Virus record (IMG/VR): IMGVR_UViG_3300012000_000039 | Span: 1-44,066 of that record | Reading direction: 5' to 3' (one strand) | Length of the DNA: 44,066 nt | Source of the DNA: a virus | Shown: piece after piece, positions 10,598 through 19,128 of the stretch | Layout of the letters: every line of letters starts with the position of its first letter | Numbering within the stretch: position 1 is the first letter of the stretch | The notes under the pieces: model-generated | What the model saw: the letters and a program-made list of their open reading frames with translations, nothing else | Told to the model about the DNA's origin: nothing | Database searches by the model: none | Made by a program: the position numbers and the translations under genes

Positions 10598-13500
10598 TGC
10601 CTCGCGGTCGTGTTGGAGGACGGACAGGATACCGCGATACCGGACAGCCCAGCCGTAACGGGGCTAACGGTGTGTGGGGCCTGCAAGAAGCAAACGACGC
10701 CCTGTGGCGGTCGAGCTGGCCCACGGTCTTGGCGCCTAACGCCCAAGGCTTTGGTATTGGTGCGAACCCTTCTGATATCAATGCTTCGTGTACGTTCACG
10801 GCGACGTTTACAGCCAACGCGTACCGCACCGGGCGCTGGGAAGATCCAATTACGGTTGCGTGGCAAAAAGCAGATAAAAATGCGGATACGCCGCTAACTG
10901 GAAATCCGTGGGTCGGCGACGATCCGCAAACATGGTGGAACGACCTGCCGTACGCCAACGCGCCAGCGCCTGTGCCGTATCCGCGCGTCATCAATACGCC
11001 TGTACCTATAAATCCGGCGGGTGATCCTTATTTCAAAAACGTCGCCCTGCTAATGTCGATGGATAGCGGTTTTACAGACGCATCTATCAACAATCGAACG
11101 TTTAGCGTCGTCTCGGGCGCGGCTATTCAAACCGCCGTAAAAAAGAACGGCACAGGCAGCGCCGAGTTCAACGGCACGTCCGGCTTTGCGGTGACGAACA
11201 ACACGACCAACATGTCGTTTGGCACAAGCGACTTCACGATCGAGTCGTGGGTTTATTTGCGCAGCGATTCACGCAGCGGCTGCATTATCGCCGAACAACA
11301 CGTCGGCAATCCGATTAGTATTGCTTTTGGCTTTCACGGACCAAGCGGCTTTGAAGATACAGGCCGGAGATTGTTTTTTGGTAGCTGGAACGGCTGGTGG
11401 CAAATTCACATTACGGCGGACACCGATATTCCGTTAAACCAGTGGGTGCATGTAGCCGTCACGCGCTCTAGTAATTACATCTACCTATTTTACAACGGAT
11501 CTATTGTCGGTTTCACAACTACCGGTTTTACAATAGCAAACCCGACGATGGGCTACAACATCGGCAAGCGTTGGGATAACACAGCGTCTAGCCCGTACCT
11601 ACTCGATGGCTATATCGACGACTTACGCGTAACAATTGGCGTTGCACGTTACACGGCAAACTTTGTACCGCCCGTCGCACCATTTCCGACTACCGTTGGC
11701 GCAGATCCCGCGTTTAGTCAGGTAACCATGCTGTTGCCCATGACGGGCGCAAACAACTCCATAACGTTTACTGATGTTGCTACAACACCAAATATTTTTA
11801 CGCGCAACGGCAATACAAAGATTAGCACGGTTGTCACGCCAGAAAATGTTTCGGGGTCTGCCGGATTGTTTGACGGCAACGGCGATTATTTAACTACGTC
11901 GGGCGGCTCGCAGTTCACTTTTAATGGTGATTTTACGATCGAGGGCTGGTTTCGTTTTGCAAACAATACGAAAGGGTATCAGCCGTTAATCACTACGCAT
12001 TCCAACGCGGATGCTACCGGTTGGACATTAATTCTTGAAAGCAACAACCGTTTGTATTTTTACGCCGCGCAACAAGCTTGGTGGGGAAACTACTGGGGCA
12101 TCGGCGCCGACACGGGTATTACACCGCCGATCAATAAGTGGGTGCACATCGCTGTTACACGCCGTAACGGATATTTGCAGATATTCTTCGGCGGGCGGGC
12201 CGTGTATGGCACGACCTATACGGCTCAGATCTATTCGGGTAACACGCTTGAAGTCGGCGAATACGCCGGCGTGTGGGGCAATGGAACCGGCCGCGGTTTT
12301 GACGGCTACATGTCTCAATTACGGATCACCAACGGTACGGCGCGCTACACGGCCGACTTTACGTCACCTGCGCTGGCCTTTCCGACGTCGTGGTCAGACC
12401 CAGATCCGTACGCGGCTGACGTCGTTGTGTTGGCGAATTTTGAAACAGGCCCGCGCGACAGCAGTAGCAATAATTTTCCGAGCGTAATGAGCAGCAGCGG
12501 CGCCATCACGCCAAATAACAAAAAGTTTGGTAGCTACAGCTTGTCAAACGGCTCTGTCGGTTTTGTTGGCGACACCACGCTGCCAGCCAGTTTTACGATT
12601 GAAGGCTGGTACTATTTCAACACCATAACGACAAAACGCTACTTGTTTTCGACCGGCACGCTCGGCGTGAATCTCACAGACTTGTACATGGAAACAGGCA
12701 AGCTGTATTTACAAATTAATGGCGGGTCGCCGCAGACGCTGCCCGGCACGCAGCATGTACAATCGGGCAGCTGGACGCACATCGCGCTTGTGCGAAATGT
12801 CGCCGCCGCGACGGCAGTCATTCGATGCTACGTCGACGGCGTGTATCTAGGCGATTTTAATTCCAGCGATCCGGTCGGTGACACGACGGTTGCGCGCAGT
12901 TTGTATGTATTCGCCGCGCAGAATGATTACACAGATGAATTTCGTGTGACACGCGCGGCGCGATACACCGCCGCCTTTATTCCGCCCACAGAACCATTTA
13001 ACAACGGCAACACAGTCACGTCGCTTGTCGTTAATAACGCGGGAAAACGAGCGGTCAACGGAACGTATTATCCGGCCGTAGCAAGCAACAATTCGTACAA
13101 CTTGAAGCAGTTTTACCGCAAGTCGGACAATCTTTACTGCCTGTTTTGGTACAACGGCTACTGGCTTATTCACGAAGCTGACAGCAACGGAAATCCTTCT
13201 GGTACGTGGCAGTACTACAGCGACGGCTACAACTGGAAAACAATTCAAACATATCCGTTGCAGTATTCGCAGCCGCTCAACGCTTCGTTAACGCTGAACA
13301 ACCTGACATTTGCGGATAACGCCACGTACTACCGGATCGCGGCGCGCAGCGGGTTTCAAGAAGCCGTCAGTTCCGCGGCGCTACTCACGGTCGAGCCGCT
13401 GAGTATTCAATTTACGGTAGAGCCGCAGGACACCACGATTAACTCTAGCGTCACTGGCTCTGTGACATTCACAGCGTCTGCGCTTGGTATTGGGCGTACC

Positions 13501-13710
13501 ACGGGGCAGACGTATTCGTCGTTTACCTATCAGTGGCAAAAGAAGGGCCTCGACGGCGGCTGGCAAGATATCCCGTTCGCTACCGGCACGTCAGTGACCG
13601 ATACGGCGCTTACGCCCGGTACAGACAACGGCAATCAGTACAGAGTTCGCGCTGGCTGCGGTTCGACAAATATCGGTTTTAGCCGCGCGGCACTGCTTAC
13701 GGTGATCTGA
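10597..13710 (+). CDS. Giant adhesin with three LamG domains and an Ig-like C-terminus
   Basis: This 1037-residue protein starts inside TGATG. The N-terminus has the GVWGLQEANDALWRSSWP segment also seen in the 129 gene. Three LamG-type units follow at about 143-365, 369-600 and 607-800. Each has a strand like FTIE-W-Y, a WVHVAVTR/WTHIALVR strand and a DGYIDDLRV-type strand. Residues about 815-920 form an aromatic domain (CLFWYNGYWLIHEA), and the last 120 residues look Ig-like (VEPQDTTINSSVTGSVTFTA then YQWQKKG). It is probably a virion-surface adhesin for polysaccharide or cell-wall glycoprotein. The stop overlaps the next ATG. Confidence 0.8.
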   Translation: MPRGRVGGRTGYRDTGQPSRNGANGVWGLQEANDALWRSSWPTVLAPNAQGFGIGANPSDINASCTFTATFTANAYRTGRWEDPITVAWQKADKNADTPLTGNPWVGDDPQTWWNDLPYANAPAPVPYPRVINTPVPINPAGDPYFKNVALLMSMDSGFTDASINNRTFSVVSGAAIQTAVKKNGTGSAEFNGTSGFAVTNNTTNMSFGTSDFTIESWVYLRSDSRSGCIIAEQHVGNPISIAFGFHGPSGFEDTGRRLFFGSWNGWWQIHITADTDIPLNQWVHVAVTRSSNYIYLFYNGSIVGFTTTGFTIANPTMGYNIGKRWDNTASSPYLLDGYIDDLRVTIGVARYTANFVPPVAPFPTTVGADPAFSQVTMLLPMTGANNSITFTDVATTPNIFTRNGNTKISTVVTPENVSGSAGLFDGNGDYLTTSGGSQFTFNGDFTIEGWFRFANNTKGYQPLITTHSNADATGWTLILESNNRLYFYAAQQAWWGNYWGIGADTGITPPINKWVHIAVTRRNGYLQIFFGGRAVYGTTYTAQIYSGNTLEVGEYAGVWGNGTGRGFDGYMSQLRITNGTARYTADFTSPALAFPTSWSDPDPYAADVVVLANFETGPRDSSSNNFPSVMSSSGAITPNNKKFGSYSLSNGSVGFVGDTTLPASFTIEGWYYFNTITTKRYLFSTGTLGVNLTDLYMETGKLYLQINGGSPQTLPGTQHVQSGSWTHIALVRNVAAATAVIRCYVDGVYLGDFNSSDPVGDTTVARSLYVFAAQNDYTDEFRVTRAARYTAAFIPPTEPFNNGNTVTSLVVNNAGKRAVNGTYYPAVASNNSYNLKQFYRKSDNLYCLFWYNGYWLIHEADSNGNPSGTWQYYSDGYNWKTIQTYPLQYSQPLNASLTLNNLTFADNATYYRIAARSGFQEAVSSAALLTVEPLSIQFTVEPQDTTINSSVTGSVTFTASALGIGRTTGQTYSSFTYQWQKKGLDGGWQDIPFATGTSVTDTALTPGTDNGNQYRVRAGCGSTNIGFSRAALLTVI

Positions 13711-14210
13711 TGGTCGCAAAGCTGATTACGATCGGTGGGCGGCTGCGGGTGCCGGATTGCAGCAGCCCGACGCTCATTATGGGCGAAACAAAAAACAAAG
13801 ACTGTTGCTGCGGCTGCGGAATCGAGGGCGTGCAGCTGGAGTATAAAGCCGGCGGTAACGACGGGCATCAATGCGATCGCGCGAGCTTTACGCTGTATAT
13901 TTACGCCGAAGGGCAGGAAGCCAACCGCGTCGAAATCGGCAACGTCAATCTCAACAACGGTTCCGACGGCCGCGAGGTTACGGTCACAAAGACAATCAGC
14001 AAAAAGCAGGCCGAGGATATCACCAAAGACGCCGAAGATTGCTGCATTCTCTACGCCCAACTGGAGTGCGACTACTCCGACTGCCACCGCGGTATTGCGC
14101 GTCTTAAGGTTACGCGCTCCAATAACGGCGAAGTGCTGTTCAACGGAACAGCGGGCGAGTCGCCGGTTCGAATCAACGTTTGCCCAGACGATACAACGAC
14201 AGAACTTTAA
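13710..14210 (+). CDS. Cysteine-rich protein at the end of the fibre operon
   Basis: The 166-residue product begins in the TGATG overlap. It has a CCCGCG cluster near residue 32 and later CDRASFTLYIYAEGQ, EDCCILYAQLECDYSDCHRG and NVCPDD, about 13 cysteines in all. The beta-strand pattern suggests a small disulphide- or metal-stabilised jellyroll. It ends two bases before the thymidine kinase start, so it closes the fibre gene run. A structural role is inferred from context; no known family is recognised. Confidence 0.65.
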   Translation: MVAKLITIGGRLRVPDCSSPTLIMGETKNKDCCCGCGIEGVQLEYKAGGNDGHQCDRASFTLYIYAEGQEANRVEIGNVNLNNGSDGREVTVTKTISKKQAEDITKDAEDCCILYAQLECDYSDCHRGIARLKVTRSNNGEVLFNGTAGESPVRINVCPDDTTTEL

Positions 14211-14212
14211 AC

Positions 14213-14803
14213 GTGGCAAAGCTTTATTTTCGGTATGGAACGGTCGGCAGCGCGAAGACCATGAATCTGCTGGCTGTGGCGCACAACTACCGGCAGCAGG
14301 GCAAGAAGGTGCTGCTGCTGAAACCCGAAATCGATACGCGGTTCGGCAAAGATATCATTAAAACGCGGGCAGGCTTAGAGGCTCACGCCGATTGCCTTGC
14401 GCCCGCCGCCGGACCGTTAGTACTCCCGGACCTTACTGACGTCGTGTGCGTGCTTGTCGACGAGGCGCAGTTTTTAACCGCCGACGGCATCGATAGCCTG
14501 CACCGCGTTGTGCACTTATCGCCCAAAATCCCGGTCATTTGCTACGGGTTACGCACTGACTTTCGTCGGCAACTCTTCCCAGCTTCACAGCGGCTACTGG
14601 AGCTGGCTGATACGCTCGAAGAAATTAAAACGATATGCACGTATTGCTTGCACAAAGCTGTGTTCAATCTTAAATTGTGCGACGGCAGCCCCACCCTTGA
14701 CGGGCCCGCTGTAGAACTCGGTTGCGAAGAAAAGTATCTTCCGGTCTGTGCCTCGTGCTATGCAGTCAAACACGGAATCGCTGCGGATCGAAGTACCGGC
14801 TGA
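14213..14803 (+). CDS. tdk: Thymidine kinase
   Basis: This enzyme phosphorylates thymidine to dTMP with ATP, feeding the phage DNA precursor pool. The GTG start at 14213 places the P-loop (YGTVGSAKT, residues 8-16) near the N-terminus, as usual in the family; the 14180 start would overlap the upstream gene. Other signatures are DEAQFL (83-88, catalytic Glu84), a lasso-type segment with CYGLRTDFRRQLF (110-122), and two Cys pairs (142/145 and 179/182) that bind structural zinc. At 196 residues it matches type II thymidine kinases. The P-loop has Ala where Gly or Ser is common. Confidence 0.92.
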   Translation: MAKLYFRYGTVGSAKTMNLLAVAHNYRQQGKKVLLLKPEIDTRFGKDIIKTRAGLEAHADCLAPAAGPLVLPDLTDVVCVLVDEAQFLTADGIDSLHRVVHLSPKIPVICYGLRTDFRRQLFPASQRLLELADTLEEIKTICTYCLHKAVFNLKLCDGSPTLDGPAVELGCEEKYLPVCASCYAVKHGIAADRSTG

Positions 14804-15113
14804 GCTGCCCGCGCATAAACAGCCGCGCATGTCTGACGCAACCGCGTTGCTGGTCATTGGCGCCCCAATTCTTATTATGGGGCTTATTTTTGGCAGCGCG
14901 CTGTGGGTGAAGTACGTCGATGACCGCCGGCTCGCGCAACGGCGACAGGCGCGGCTACGAGAAATCCACGAACACAACGAGCGGATGTACGCGCTCGTCA
15001 TGAGTGAACAGGCGCAAGCTTCTGCGCAACGCCGCGCCGCACCAGCGCCCGCTACACGCACACCACTGACGCACAACGAAAACAATCGCCGCCGTATCTT
15101 CAGACTTTATTGA
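14760..15113 (+). CDS. Small membrane protein with basic cytoplasmic tail
   Basis: The 117-residue product overlaps the end of the thymidine kinase gene by 44 bases. ATG 14829 is an alternative start that removes the overlap, and neither has a clear ribosome site. One transmembrane segment is obvious (LLVIGAPILIMGLIFGSALW). It is followed by a charged helix (RRLAQRRQARLREIHEHNER) and an Ala/Pro-rich stretch. No enzyme motif is present. It may be a phage membrane effector; function unknown. Confidence 0.55.
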   Translation: MQSNTESLRIEVPAELPAHKQPRMSDATALLVIGAPILIMGLIFGSALWVKYVDDRRLAQRRQARLREIHEHNERMYALVMSEQAQASAQRRAAPAPATRTPLTHNENNRRRIFRLY

Positions 15114-15121
15114 GGTAACTT

Positions 15122-15331
15122 ATGGCTGCTCGCGTCCTGCCCCCGACACCTGCAGAAATAGCATTGCGCGCCAAAGAAATTCGATTACAGTGGTCGGATA
15201 GGGAAAAAGAAAAGCGGCGCGCTTACAAAACAAAAGTAGTTTACGTACCGGTGCCGGATTCTTGTTTCCACGATAGCACGCCCCACCACGCTACGGCAAA
15301 ACTGACGCGGCGCTTAATTCCACTCGATTGA
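15122..15331 (+). CDS. Small charged phage protein
   Basis: The 69-residue product has a GAGGT ribosome site just upstream of ATG 15122. The segment LRAKEIRLQWSDREKEKRRA resembles the RAxxIRxxWS pattern found in many small phage proteins of unknown role. A second half reads VVYVPVPDS. It sits between two membrane-protein genes in one transcript. No function can be assigned. Confidence 0.6.
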   Translation: MAARVLPPTPAEIALRAKEIRLQWSDREKEKRRAYKTKVVYVPVPDSCFHDSTPHHATAKLTRRLIPLD

Positions 15332-15332
15332 C

Positions 15333-15638
15333 ATGTTTTTAAAGTGGGCTACGTTTGTAACGTTCGTGGTGGCGTGGGCGTGGTTTATTCTTCGCGTAGC
15401 GTATATCGATCATCAACTTGAAAGGGAACGACGTGGGCTGCTGCCAAAACAAAAAGTGCGACCGACCGAAGGAAGAAATGCTCGATACGCCGACGTTGCT
15501 TGCGCTACTGGAAGACGGTACGGCAGTAGCTGCAAAGCTCCTCGACATCGCAAAGGGCGGCATTCGCTTTGTCGGTTTCAAAAACGCGCAAGTCAGCGAG
15601 CTAGCTGCGACGATATCGAGCATTGTGGCGGAGAATAA
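15333..15638 (+). CDS. Doubtful small membrane protein overlapping the 15433 gene
   Basis: An ATG follows the previous stop by one base. The first 35 residues look real: MFLKWATFVTFVVAWAWFIL is a good membrane segment followed by a charged region DHQLERERRG. The remaining 65 residues lie out of frame over the 15433 gene and look like noise (RHRKGRHSLCRF). The gene may be genuine with a poorly constrained tail, or it may have lost its stop. The call rests on the N-terminus and position only. Confidence 0.35.
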   Translation: MFLKWATFVTFVVAWAWFILRVAYIDHQLERERRGLLPKQKVRPTEGRNARYADVACATGRRYGSSCKAPRHRKGRHSLCRFQKRASQRASCDDIEHCGGE

Positions 15639-15870
15639 TTATCTCAAGCGTCTGCTCGGTATTTTCCGCCCGGCTGAAATTACTGCAGACGAGCACGGCG
15701 CAAAAATATCGTTTGGCCCGAGGAATGAATACACGTTGTTTATTCCAGCTGTGACGCAATCAGCGCGCACCAAAGTCGCCAATAGCCTGAAAGCCGCTGC
15801 CGAAGATCTGCAAAAAGCTTCGCCGGCCGTACCAGAACAAAAGTGGTTGCCGTTTGTAGACTGCGCTTAA
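15433..15870 (+). CDS. Small phage protein of unknown function
   Basis: A GTG start at 15433 is preceded by AAGGG at good spacing; an upstream TTG at 15418 is less likely. The 145-residue product opens MGCCQNKKC, a possible metal-binding cysteine cluster. It continues with DTPTLLALLEDGTAVAAKLLDIA and SELAATISSIVAENNYLKRLLGIF, two amphipathic helices, and a beta-like half (KISFGPRNEYTLFIPA). The shape suggests a helical oligomer-forming protein. No family is recognised. Confidence 0.6.
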   Translation: MGCCQNKKCDRPKEEMLDTPTLLALLEDGTAVAAKLLDIAKGGIRFVGFKNAQVSELAATISSIVAENNYLKRLLGIFRPAEITADEHGAKISFGPRNEYTLFIPAVTQSARTKVANSLKAAAEDLQKASPAVPEQKWLPFVDCA

Positions 15871-15885
15871 TCAATGGAGTGATAT

Positions 15886-17025
15886 ATGGCTGATAAGCCG
15901 ACGCTGCATCTTGTTGGAATTTTTCACACGCAGCACACCGCGGCGTATTCGCATTGCGCGTTTACAGGCAAAGCGCTGCGCTTCTCCAAGATGCTGCGCA
16001 TGTACGGCTACCGCGTCGTCGAATACGCCAATGCCGGCAGCGAGAGTCTTGCCGACGAGCACGTGCCCATGCTCACGCTGTCCGAGTTTGATGAGATGTT
16101 GGGCAGGCGTGACAAGACAGCGTTTCACGGCAACGACGCGACGGTGGGCGCGCCGCACCACACATTGTTTGAGCAGCGGCTTGTACCGGCGATGCAGCAA
16201 CGTGTTAAGCCAAAAGACATTATCTGCCACCCGTTCGGTCACGCGCATTCTCGGCTGCTGCAAGACTTCCCAAACAACGTGCACGTCGAAACAGGCATCG
16301 GCTATCCGACGCTGGTAGACGGTACGATCCGTATTTTTGAAAGTTACGCGTGGCGACACTATCACGCAGGTAAAGACGGTCGGCAGGGCGCGCACTACGA
16401 ATACGTCATTCCGAACTATTTTGATATCAATGACTGGCAGCCCAAGTTCTCGCCGGGCTCGTACTATGCGTTTCTGGGGCGCATCGACGCCTGCAAAGGT
16501 CTCGATACGCTTCAAGAGATCGCCAAGCATTTGCCGGCAGACGGTCCAAAGATCGTGCTGTGCGGTCAAGGCGATCATTCACGCTGGGCGCACCCCAATA
16601 TCGTCTACAAGGGGCCGCTCAAGGGCACAGAGCGCAGCGAGTTCATGCGCAACGCTATTTGCTCGCTCATGCCCACAAACTTCATCGAGCCGTTTGGCGG
16701 TTCGGGCGTGGAGGGGCTGCTGTGCGGCACGCCGCTCATCGCCACAGACTATGGCGCGTTCACGGAGACCGTGCAGCCCGGTTTCAACGGCTTTCGCTGC
16801 AAGACGCTGCTGGACTGGCTTACAGCCCTGCAGAAAGTGACAGCGCTAGACAGGGCCGCCATTGCCAGTGCGGCCAGAGCGACCTACAGCCTCGAAGCAT
16901 GTGGCGCCCGGTATGACGAGGCTTTCCAGCAAATCTACCAGCTGTACGACAAAGGCTGGTACACTCTGCCGCCCGACTGGGGTCAAAAACAGCGCTGTCT
17001 GAGCCCTGTTTGCGCCTCGGTTTAA
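15886..17025 (+). CDS. Glycosyltransferase, GT-B fold (family 4-like)
   Basis: The 379-residue protein has GGAG upstream of ATG 15886. The N-terminal half begins HLVGIFHTQHTAAYSHCAFTGK, including the sugar-acceptor side pattern of GT-B enzymes. The C-terminal half has YYAFLGRIDACKGLDTL, KIVLCGQG and the E-x7-E element in FIEPFGGSGVEGLLCGTPLI (about 265-284), which binds the nucleotide sugar. Such phage enzymes glycosylate virion proteins, DNA or host surface polymers; which one cannot be told here. The gene ends just before a promoter element at 17030. Confidence 0.85.
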   Translation: MADKPTLHLVGIFHTQHTAAYSHCAFTGKALRFSKMLRMYGYRVVEYANAGSESLADEHVPMLTLSEFDEMLGRRDKTAFHGNDATVGAPHHTLFEQRLVPAMQQRVKPKDIICHPFGHAHSRLLQDFPNNVHVETGIGYPTLVDGTIRIFESYAWRHYHAGKDGRQGAHYEYVIPNYFDINDWQPKFSPGSYYAFLGRIDACKGLDTLQEIAKHLPADGPKIVLCGQGDHSRWAHPNIVYKGPLKGTERSEFMRNAICSLMPTNFIEPFGGSGVEGLLCGTPLIATDYGAFTETVQPGFNGFRCKTLLDWLTALQKVTALDRAAIASAARATYSLEACGARYDEAFQQIYQLYDKGWYTLPPDWGQKQRCLSPVCASV

Positions 17026-17029
17026 ATAC

Positions 17030-17058
17030 CTAAATTTCGGGCATTATCCGGGCATATT
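17030..17058 (+). promoter_or_regulatory. Phage promoter element, copy 1 (CTAAAT-N17-CATATT)
   Basis: CTAAAT (17030-17035) and CATATT (17053-17058) are separated by exactly 17 bases, and CCGGG lies just before CATATT. The same arrangement occurs at 25163, 26396, 28312 and 29808. A nested hairpin (GTGCCC to GGGCAC enclosing CCGCAGA to TCTGCGG, about 17063-17098) begins near the expected +1. The transcript would express the 17125 and 17303 genes and could run on to the tRNA genes and the 19151 terminator. Confidence 0.7.
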
Positions 17059-17124
17059 TCGTGTGCCCCGCAGATATGTGTCTGCGGACCCGGGCACAAT
17101 ATCGGGATAAGCAAGGAGGATACC

Positions 17125-17319
17125 GTGCGTCACCCGATTTTGCGTGAGATCCTGATCGTCGTGTGCACTCTTGGTGGTACCGCTCTTGGGCTTGCAGCGG
17201 GCCATTCTCTCCAACTTGGAGACGGAGTCGCAGTGACGAGCGCGTTTGTCGGCTGGGGCCTTCTCGGAGGCTTTGCCGACTTCTGTTTAAGGAGTCAGCG
17301 AGATGATGACGATGAATAA
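17125..17319 (+). CDS. Small two-pass membrane protein
   Basis: A GTG start is preceded by a strong AAGGAGG. The 64-residue product has two hydrophobic segments, ILIVVCTLGGTALGLAAGH and TSAFVGWGLLGGFADF, separated by a short loop, and an acidic DDDDE tail. It is first in the transcript from the 17030 promoter and overlaps the next gene by 17 bases. It could be a holin-like or anchoring protein; the sequence does not decide. Confidence 0.65.
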   Translation: MRHPILREILIVVCTLGGTALGLAAGHSLQLGDGVAVTSAFVGWGLLGGFADFCLRSQRDDDDE

Positions 17320-17890
17320 GTTCATGACCCCCGTGGTTTTGGCGTTGGTGGTGTGTCTGGCCGGTGTCGCTTCTGCTGCCGAAAAGCTCAATGCGCGGGG
17401 CAAGAAAGAGCTGCAGGCAATCGAGGCAGTAATTCAGCAAAACTTCGCCGCGAGTAATGCTGAGGACGTGGAAAGCGTGATGGACACCATGACGCCGTAC
17501 ACGCCCGACAAAGAGCGGTTCGTCAACGAGCTGAAACAGTTCTTTGACGAGGTCGACTGTTACACGCGCTTGATCTCGGTCGAGTTCGTGTCGGCTGAGA
17601 TGACGGCGGAGTACGGGCCGGTTGTCACCGTCAAAGTCGTGCAAGAAACGCTTGCCGGCAAAGACGGAGAAGATCTGCCATACTCTGAGTTCCGCTCGCG
17701 GTCGGCCATGCTGCCGCCGTGGGAACTGTGCGAGTTCGAACTTGTCATGCACAAAGTGCGCGGCAAGTGGAAAGCGCATCTTATGGGCGGTAACGTTCGT
17801 GAGGTGACGCGCGAGGAGTTGCAGGAGCGCGCAAGCGCCCCCGCCTGTAAAGACGGCTCGTGCCGCCTTACAAACGTTAGCGCACGTTAA
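17303..17890 (+). CDS. Secreted NTF2/SnoaL-like protein
   Basis: This 195-residue protein has AAGGAG before the ATG and a clear signal peptide (KFMTPVVLALVVCLAGVASAAEK, cleavage near ASA-AEK). The mature part begins with ELQAIEAVIQQNFAASNAED and continues with a cone-shaped-fold pattern (RLISVEFVSAEMTAEYGPVV, then CEFELVMHKVRGKWKAHLMGG). A short C-terminal segment contains two Cys (CKDGSC) that could form a disulphide. It is exported to the host envelope. A role in envelope modification or superinfection exclusion is speculation. tRNA-Lys starts eight bases downstream. Confidence 0.7.
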   Translation: MMTMNKFMTPVVLALVVCLAGVASAAEKLNARGKKELQAIEAVIQQNFAASNAEDVESVMDTMTPYTPDKERFVNELKQFFDEVDCYTRLISVEFVSAEMTAEYGPVVTVKVVQETLAGKDGEDLPYSEFRSRSAMLPPWELCEFELVMHKVRGKWKAHLMGGNVREVTREELQERASAPACKDGSCRLTNVSAR

Positions 17891-17898
17891 AAACGCGT

Positions 17899-17971
17899 GG
17901 GCCTTTAGCTCAGTTGGTAGAGCAAGGGACTTTTAATCCTTTGGTCGTGGGTTCGAGTCCCACAGGGCCCA
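17899..17971 (+). tRNA. tRNA-Lys (anticodon UUU)
   Basis: The acceptor stem GGGCCTT pairs with AGGGCCC, with discriminator A at 17971. The anticodon stem AGGGA/TCCTT encloses loop CTTTTAA with TTT at positions 34-36. The T arm is GTGGG TTCGAGT CCCAC. CCA is not encoded. It decodes AAA/AAG. Confidence 0.95.
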
Positions 17972-18015
17972 TTGGGGGATTTTTGAGTTTCATTTCCAAA
18001 CAAGGAGGTTTTGAA

Positions 18016-18246
18016 ATGAAGGGGATCGAGATTAAGGGTAACGTTCTTGGTTTTATCACGGCGCTTTTGATGATCGCTGGCATTGCTTGGGAGAGCTATG
18101 TCGACTATCAAAAAGCGCATCCGCAACCGACAACGTTGCAACCGCCGTCACCGACTGTTACACCCATCTACTGGAACGACGGGCAGCGGTGGTGGTGCCA
18201 GATTGGCGACAAGAGGTACGTCTGGAATGGATCACAACAGCGATGA
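18016..18246 (+). CDS. Small membrane-anchored protein with aromatic C-terminus
   Basis: The ATG at 18016 has AAGGAGG eight bases upstream and gives a 76-residue product. A longer form starting at 17914 would run through tRNA-Lys and is rejected. One hydrophobic segment (LGFITALLMIAGIAWESYV) is followed by a Pro/Thr linker (QPTTLQPPSPTVTP) and an aromatic patch (YWNDGQRWWCQIGDKRYVW). It could be an envelope protein with an exposed aromatic binding domain. Function unknown. Confidence 0.65.
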   Translation: MKGIEIKGNVLGFITALLMIAGIAWESYVDYQKAHPQPTTLQPPSPTVTPIYWNDGQRWWCQIGDKRYVWNGSQQR

Positions 18247-18520
18247 GATGGGTCGGCTTGCAGGCTACTACAACAAGCGGATCGACGAGTTGCTTGACTC
18301 GTTGCGCCGCACATTGGACGCGCCTCGCGAGTTAACTCAGGGGTTGACCTATCGTGAATTTCTCGACATCCAGCGGCTCTGTGAGAACCTGCGGGAGTCG
18401 GTGACTATTCGCGATACCATGGGGACGCACAGCAACACCGATCGTGACCTGTATCGGTGGATTGCGCATCCCAACAAGTATCCTGCGCCCGCCGCGCAGG
18501 AGGACCCGGTCACGGTCTAA
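18227..18520 (+). CDS. Small helical protein of unknown function
   Basis: The start at 18227 (MDHNSDEMGRL) has AAGAGG upstream; earlier in-frame starts run through the previous gene. The 97-residue product is mostly helical and charged (YYNKRIDELLDSLRRTL, REFLDIQRLCENLRESVTI). It overlaps the previous gene by 20 bases and ends ten bases before tRNA-Leu. It may be a small DNA- or protein-binding factor. No motif identifies it. Confidence 0.6.
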   Translation: MDHNSDEMGRLAGYYNKRIDELLDSLRRTLDAPRELTQGLTYREFLDIQRLCENLRESVTIRDTMGTHSNTDRDLYRWIAHPNKYPAPAAQEDPVTV

Positions 18521-18529
18521 CAGGCGGCT

Positions 18530-18615
18530 GGCCGAGTGGCGAAACTGGCAGACGCACGGGACTTAAAATCCCGTGGAGAGCGATCTCCGTGCGGGTTCGA
18601 TCCCCGCCTTGGCCA
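18530..18615 (+). tRNA. tRNA-Leu (anticodon UAA)
   Basis: The acceptor stem is GGCCGAG/CTTGGCC with discriminator A at 18615. The D arm is typical of Leu (GCGAAACTGGCAGACGC). The anticodon stem is CGGGA/TCCCG with loop CTTAAAA, so 34-36 is TAA. A long variable arm (TGGAGAGCGATCTCCGT) gives the class II form normal for Leu. No CCA is encoded. It decodes UUA/UUG. Confidence 0.95.
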
Positions 18616-18638
18616 TTGGAGGGCATCTGGAGAAAAAG

Positions 18639-18980
18639 ATGAGCGAAGAAAAAGACACGGCGATTTACAAGCCCGATCGGTGTTACCGTTGCGGCGGTCA
18701 GATGGGTTTGTTCTCGCTTAAGGACACATGGAAGATGCGCGTCGGCGGCGACCTACACGAAGTCCCGGTATTTGCGATTCCATGCCTGAAATGTCTGGAG
18801 TGCGGCAACACAGTGTTAAACGGCTGGTCTGACGAGCCAGTGATGTGGTGCCTGAACAGGTATTTGGATCGACAAGGTCTGAATACGTGGCAGCATAAAG
18901 CATGGCGGTGGGTTCGTCGCCGCATCGAAAGTTGTATTGATCGATACAACTACTGGGTCTACAAGACTTTCTGCAGGTAA
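18639..18980 (+). CDS. Zinc-finger-type small protein
   Basis: The ATG at 18639 follows GGAG; the 18573 form would start inside tRNA-Leu. The 113-residue product has CYRCGG near the N-terminus and CLKCLECGN about 40 residues later, the pair spacing of YgiT-type or rubredoxin-like zinc knuckles. A Trp/Arg-rich C-terminus follows (WQHKAWRWVRRRIE). Zinc binding is a reasonable inference. Such domains often act in transcription or toxin-antitoxin regulation, but no partner is visible. Confidence 0.6.
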   Translation: MSEEKDTAIYKPDRCYRCGGQMGLFSLKDTWKMRVGGDLHEVPVFAIPCLKCLECGNTVLNGWSDEPVMWCLNRYLDRQGLNTWQHKAWRWVRRRIESCIDRYNYWVYKTFCR

Positions 18981-19053
18981 ATGTGTGGTGCCAACGCATT
19001 CGCTAGGTGTTGGGCTTGGATAAATGGTTGCCTTATCAACCAGCCACACGCAT

Positions 19054-19127
19054 AGGCGCATAGCTCAATTGGTCAGAGCACCTGCTTTACACGCAGGGGG
19101 TTAGGGGTTCGAGTCCCTTTGCGCCTA
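19054..19127 (+). tRNA. tRNA-Val (anticodon UAC)
   Basis: The acceptor stem AGGCGCA/TGCGCCT carries discriminator A. The anticodon stem CCTGC/GCAGG encloses TTTACAC, giving TAC at 34-36. The T arm is AGGGG TTCGAGT CCCTT. No CCA is encoded. It decodes GUA (and possibly GUG). Confidence 0.94.
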
Positions 19128-19128
19128 C

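Noticed and set aside
17899-17971. Minus-strand frames across tRNA genes (17905-18141, 20089-20295, 20482-20745)
   Set aside because: They cover tRNA or tmRNA sequence and encode low-quality peptides; the RNA genes explain the conservation.
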